Assembly: GCF_002954225.1 (NCBI RefSeq)
Contig: NZ_PPTH01000013.1
Coordinates: forward strand, 196,807 to 260,806
DNA: 64,000 nucleotides
Direction: 5' to 3'
Origin: Arthrobacter ruber
Lineage (GTDB): Bacteria > Actinomycetota > Actinomycetes > Actinomycetales > Micrococcaceae
Numbering within the stretch: position 1 is the first letter of the stretch; each line of letters begins with the position of its first letter. Shown here one piece after another: positions 60,932-64,000 of this stretch. The notes under the pieces are model-generated. The model had not been told where the DNA came from and did no database searches. It was given only the letters and a program-made list of their open reading frames with translations. Made by a program: the position numbers and the translations under genes.

Positions 60932-63900
60932 ATGACACTGACTATCTCCTACCCCGCGGACCTCCCTGTCTCGGAGCGCCGGGCAGACATCATGGCCGCG
61001 ATCGCGGCCAACCAGGTCACCATCATCGCCGGTGAGACCGGGTCCGGGAAGACGACGCAGATCCCCAAGATGTGCCTCGAACTCGGGCTCGCCGAGCGCG
61101 GGCTGATCGGCCATACCCAGCCGCGGCGCCTCGCCGCGCGCACGGTCGCCGAGCGCATCGCCGAGGAGCTGCAGGTGCCGCTCGGCGAGGAGGTGGGCTA
61201 TCAGGTCCGCTTCACCGGGTCGGTGGGCCGCAGGACGAAGATCAAGCTCATGACGGACGGCATCCTGCTCGCCGAGATCCAGCACGACCGGATGCTGCGC
61301 AAGTACAGCACCATCATCATCGACGAGGCGCACGAGCGCAGCCTCAACATCGACTTCATCCTCGGCTACCTCCGGCGGATCCTGCCCGAACGGCCGGACC
61401 TGAAGGTCATCATCACCTCGGCCACGATCGACCCCGAGCGCTTCGCCGCCCACTTCGCCGCCGACGCCGCCGTGGAGGACACCTCCCCCGCGCCGATCAT
61501 CGAGGTCTCCGGGCGCACCTACCCCGTGGAGATCCGGTACCGGCCGCTCGACCAGCCACCGGGCGGGCTCGACGACGGCGACGGCGGGGCCGACAGCGAG
61601 CTCGAGGAGGAACGGGACCCGCTGGACGCCGTGTGCGACGCGGTGGACGAACTCTCCCTCGAGGCGCCCGGTGACATCCTCGTGTTCTTCTCCGGCGAGC
61701 GCGAGATCCGCGACGCCGCCGACGCCCTGCGCGCCCGGATCCAGTCGACTCAGCGCCTGCGCGGCACGGAGGTCCTGCCCCTGTTCGCGCGACTGTCGCT
61801 CGAGGAGCAGCACCGCGTCTTCCGTCCCACGGGCAGCCACCGCCGGATCGTGCTGGCCACGAACGTCGCCGAGACATCGCTCACCGTGCCCGGCATCAAG
61901 TACGTGATCGACACCGGGACGGCGCGCATCTCGCGCTACTCCCACCGCACCAAGGTGCAGCGCCTGCCGATCGAGCGCGTGTCCCAGGCGTCCGCGAACC
62001 AGCGCTCGGGCCGCAGCGGCCGTGTCTCCGACGGCATCGCCATCCGCCTCTACTCGGAGGAGGACTTCGAGTCGCGCCGGCCCTTCACCGAGCCGGAGAT
62101 CCTGCGTACGAGCCTCGCGGCGGTCATCCTGCAGATGGCCGCCATGGGCGTCACGCGCAGCCCGAAGGACATCGCCGAGTTCCCGTTCGTCGAGCCGCCC
62201 GAGACCAAGGCGATCAACGACGGCGTCGCCCTGCTGCGCGAGCTCGGGGCGCTGAAGGACGACGGCGGCCTCTCCGCCGTCGGACGCAAACTGGCGCAGC
62301 TGCCCGTGGACCCCCGGCTCGGGCGCATGATCGTCGAGGCCGGCTCGCGCGGTGCCGTAAAGGAGGTCATGGTCCTCGCCGCGGCGCTTACCATCCAGGA
62401 CCCGCGCGAGCGGCCCTCGGCCGACCAGCCGGCGAAGCAGCAGCAGGCAGCCGAGAAGCACAAGCGCTTCGTCGACGAGAACTCGGACTTCACCGCCTAT
62501 CTCAACCTGTGGCGCTATCTGCAGGAGAAGCAGGACGAGCTCTCCTCGACGCAGTTCCGGAAGCTGTGCAAGGCCGAGTTCATCAACTACCTCCGCGTCC
62601 GCGAATGGCAGGACCTCTTCCAGCAGCTACGCCAGCTCGCCAAGCCGCTCGGCATCACCCTGCCCGCCGGTCCCGTGGACCCCGTGGGCCTGCACGAGCA
62701 GATCCACGTGAGCCTGCTCTCGGGCCTGCTCAGCAACATCGGCCTGTACGACCAGCGCAAGCGCGAGTACGCCGGAGCCCGCGGGACGCGCTTCGCCGTC
62801 TTTCCCGGGTCCGCGCTGTTCAAGAAGTCGCCCGACTGGGTCATGGCCGCCGAACTCGTGGAGACCTCACGGCTCTGGGCCCGCGTCGTCGCGCGTATCG
62901 ATCCCCTGTGGGCCGAGCAGGTGGCACCGCACCTCGTGAAGCGCACCTACAGCGAGCCGCACTGGTCCCGGAAGATGGGCTCGGTCATGGCGTACGAGAA
63001 GGTCACGCTGTACGGCGTGCCGATCGTGCCCCAGCGCCGTATCAACTACGGCAGGATCGACCGCGAGGTGGCCCGCGAGCTGTTCATCCGGCACGCCCTC
63101 GTGGAGGGCGACTGGAAGACCCACCACACCTTCTTCAGCCGCAACCAGGCCCGCCTCGCCGAGGTGGACGAGCTCGAGAACCGCCTGCGCCGTCGGGACC
63201 TCCGGGTCGACGACGAGACGCTCTTCGAGTTCTACGACCAGCGCATCGGCGCCGACGTCGTCTCCGAGCGGCACTTCGACTCCTGGTGGAAACAGGCCCG
63301 CCAGGACCACCCGGACCTGCTCGACTTCGACCCCGAGAAGCTCCTCAGCGAGGACGCGGCCGAGCTCGACGAGTCCGCCTTCCCGAACGTGTGGCACCAG
63401 GCGGGCTTCGAGCTGCCGCTGGCGTACGAGTTCTCACCCCTGACACCGGGCGCGCACGACGGCGTCACGGTCACCATCCCGGTCCTGTTCCTCAACCAGC
63501 TGGACGCGAAACCGTTCCGCTGGCAGATCCCCGGCCAGCGTGTGGAACTCGTGACGGCCCTCATCAAGTCCCTGCCGAAGCAGGTCCGGAAGAACTTCGT
63601 GCCTGCGCCCGACGTCGCACGGACCGTGGTGGCCGCCCTCGCATCGGACTTCGACCCTGCCCAGGACGACCTGGAGACGGCCCTCGAACTCGCGTTGCGC
63701 CGCCTGCGCGGACACATCATCCCGCCCGGATCGTGGAACTGGTCGGCCGTACCGCAGCACCTGCTGATCATGTTCCGGATCGTCGACGCCGGCGGACGCG
63801 TGCTGGACGAGTCCCGCGACCTCGAGGCGCTCAAGGAGCAGCTCGCCCCCGCGGTCAGCCGCGCCATCGCGCAGTCCCTCGGGGCGACGCCGGGCAGCAC

Positions 63901-64000
63901 GCGGCCCGCGGCCGGCCCCGGCCGGGGTGGTCGCGGAGGCCGCACGGGTCCCGCCGGGCGGGATGACGGACGGCCGGCGTCCACGCGCGGCGGACGCGGT
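60932..64000 (+). CDS. hrpA: ATP-dependent RNA helicase HrpA, 5' part
   Basis: A DEAH-box RNA helicase whose gene continues past the window end; 1023 codons are visible without a stop, against roughly 1300 aa in relatives. Motifs: Walker A GETGSGKTT (34-42), DEAHERS (131-137), SAT (163-165), motif V NVAETSLTVPG and motif VI QRSGRSGR (about 357-364), then winged-helix, ratchet and OB domains. The last visible residues are Gly/Arg-rich (RGG-like), where RNA-binding tails are common. The ATG at 60932 has a TAGACT box 12 nt upstream, giving a very short leader. Confidence 0.94.
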   Translation, partial: MTLTISYPADLPVSERRADIMAAIAANQVTIIAGETGSGKTTQIPKMCLELGLAERGLIGHTQPRRLAARTVAERIAEELQVPLGEEVGYQVRFTGSVGRRTKIKLMTDGILLAEIQHDRMLRKYSTIIIDEAHERSLNIDFILGYLRRILPERPDLKVIITSATIDPERFAAHFAADAAVEDTSPAPIIEVSGRTYPVEIRYRPLDQPPGGLDDGDGGADSELEEERDPLDAVCDAVDELSLEAPGDILVFFSGEREIRDAADALRARIQSTQRLRGTEVLPLFARLSLEEQHRVFRPTGSHRRIVLATNVAETSLTVPGIKYVIDTGTARISRYSHRTKVQRLPIERVSQASANQRSGRSGRVSDGIAIRLYSEEDFESRRPFTEPEILRTSLAAVILQMAAMGVTRSPKDIAEFPFVEPPETKAINDGVALLRELGALKDDGGLSAVGRKLAQLPVDPRLGRMIVEAGSRGAVKEVMVLAAALTIQDPRERPSADQPAKQQQAAEKHKRFVDENSDFTAYLNLWRYLQEKQDELSSTQFRKLCKAEFINYLRVREWQDLFQQLRQLAKPLGITLPAGPVDPVGLHEQIHVSLLSGLLSNIGLYDQRKREYAGARGTRFAVFPGSALFKKSPDWVMAAELVETSRLWARVVARIDPLWAEQVAPHLVKRTYSEPHWSRKMGSVMAYEKVTLYGVPIVPQRRINYGRIDREVARELFIRHALVEGDWKTHHTFFSRNQARLAEVDELENRLRRRDLRVDDETLFEFYDQRIGADVVSERHFDSWWKQARQDHPDLLDFDPEKLLSEDAAELDESAFPNVWHQAGFELPLAYEFSPLTPGAHDGVTVTIPVLFLNQLDAKPFRWQIPGQRVELVTALIKSLPKQVRKNFVPAPDVARTVVAALASDFDPAQDDLETALELALRRLRGHIIPPGSWNWSAVPQHLLIMFRIVDAGGRVLDESRDLEALKEQLAPAVSRAIAQSLGATPGSTRPAAGPGRGGRGGRTGPAGRDDGRPASTRGGRG

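Overview
The window is about 64 kb of very GC-rich chromosomal DNA with almost no gaps between genes. It reads as a high-GC Gram-positive actinobacterium, most likely Arthrobacter sensu lato (family Micrococcaceae). This rests on gene content (NucS, DUF3039, DUF2550, DUF2017 beside clpS, a DUF6318-like lipoprotein, a 13E12/DUF222 HNH nuclease, a Rho with a very long Asn/Arg-rich N-terminus), on gene order (argS-lysA-hom-thrC-thrB, then rho-prfA-prmC, then the atp operon) and on many leaderless genes whose TAnnnT -10 box lies 6-7 nt before the start codon. Nothing resembles a prophage, IS element or CRISPR array.

Layout. 1-10.3 kb is housekeeping: a DedA fragment, rdgB, rph, an MBL-fold hydrolase, murI, DUF2017 and clpS on the minus strand; pncB-pncA on the plus strand; then an SF2 helicase, an MFS transporter and DUF3039. 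10.5-13.6 kb is a small accessory patch: a 13E12/HNH nuclease plus a lipoprotein/PKD-protein pair in DNA clearly poorer in GC than the rest. 13.9-25.7 kb holds an ABC exporter, an Old Yellow Enzyme, a YbbN-like protein, a large low-complexity membrane protein, an AI-2E permease, a hydrolase, nucS beside a small zinc-ribbon-like gene, nagA and DUF2550.

25.7-33.9 kb is a complete F-type ATP synthase operon (two small AtpI/AtpZ-like genes, then atpB-E-F-H-A-G-D-C) behind one recognisable promoter. 33.9-40.9 kb carries envelope polysaccharide genes (WecA-like transferase, WbpM/FlaA1-like dehydratase, two GT2 glycosyltransferases, an epimerase-like protein) around the tRNA-modification gene for threonylcarbamoyl-AMP synthase. 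40.9-52.1 kb is prmC, prfA, rho and the aspartate-family amino-acid operon.

52.3-55.3 kb is the most interesting part: an FMN-binding lipoprotein, an ApbE flavin transferase and a membrane protein that fuses an RnfD/NqrB-like domain to an NAD(P)H:flavin reductase. Together they look like a compact three-gene machine that carries electrons from NAD(P)H through the membrane to a covalently flavinylated protein outside the cell. 55.4-64 kb holds tRNA-Arg(CCG), a MoxR/DUF58/DUF4129 cluster of five overlapping genes, a WYL regulator and the 5' part of hrpA, which runs off the window.
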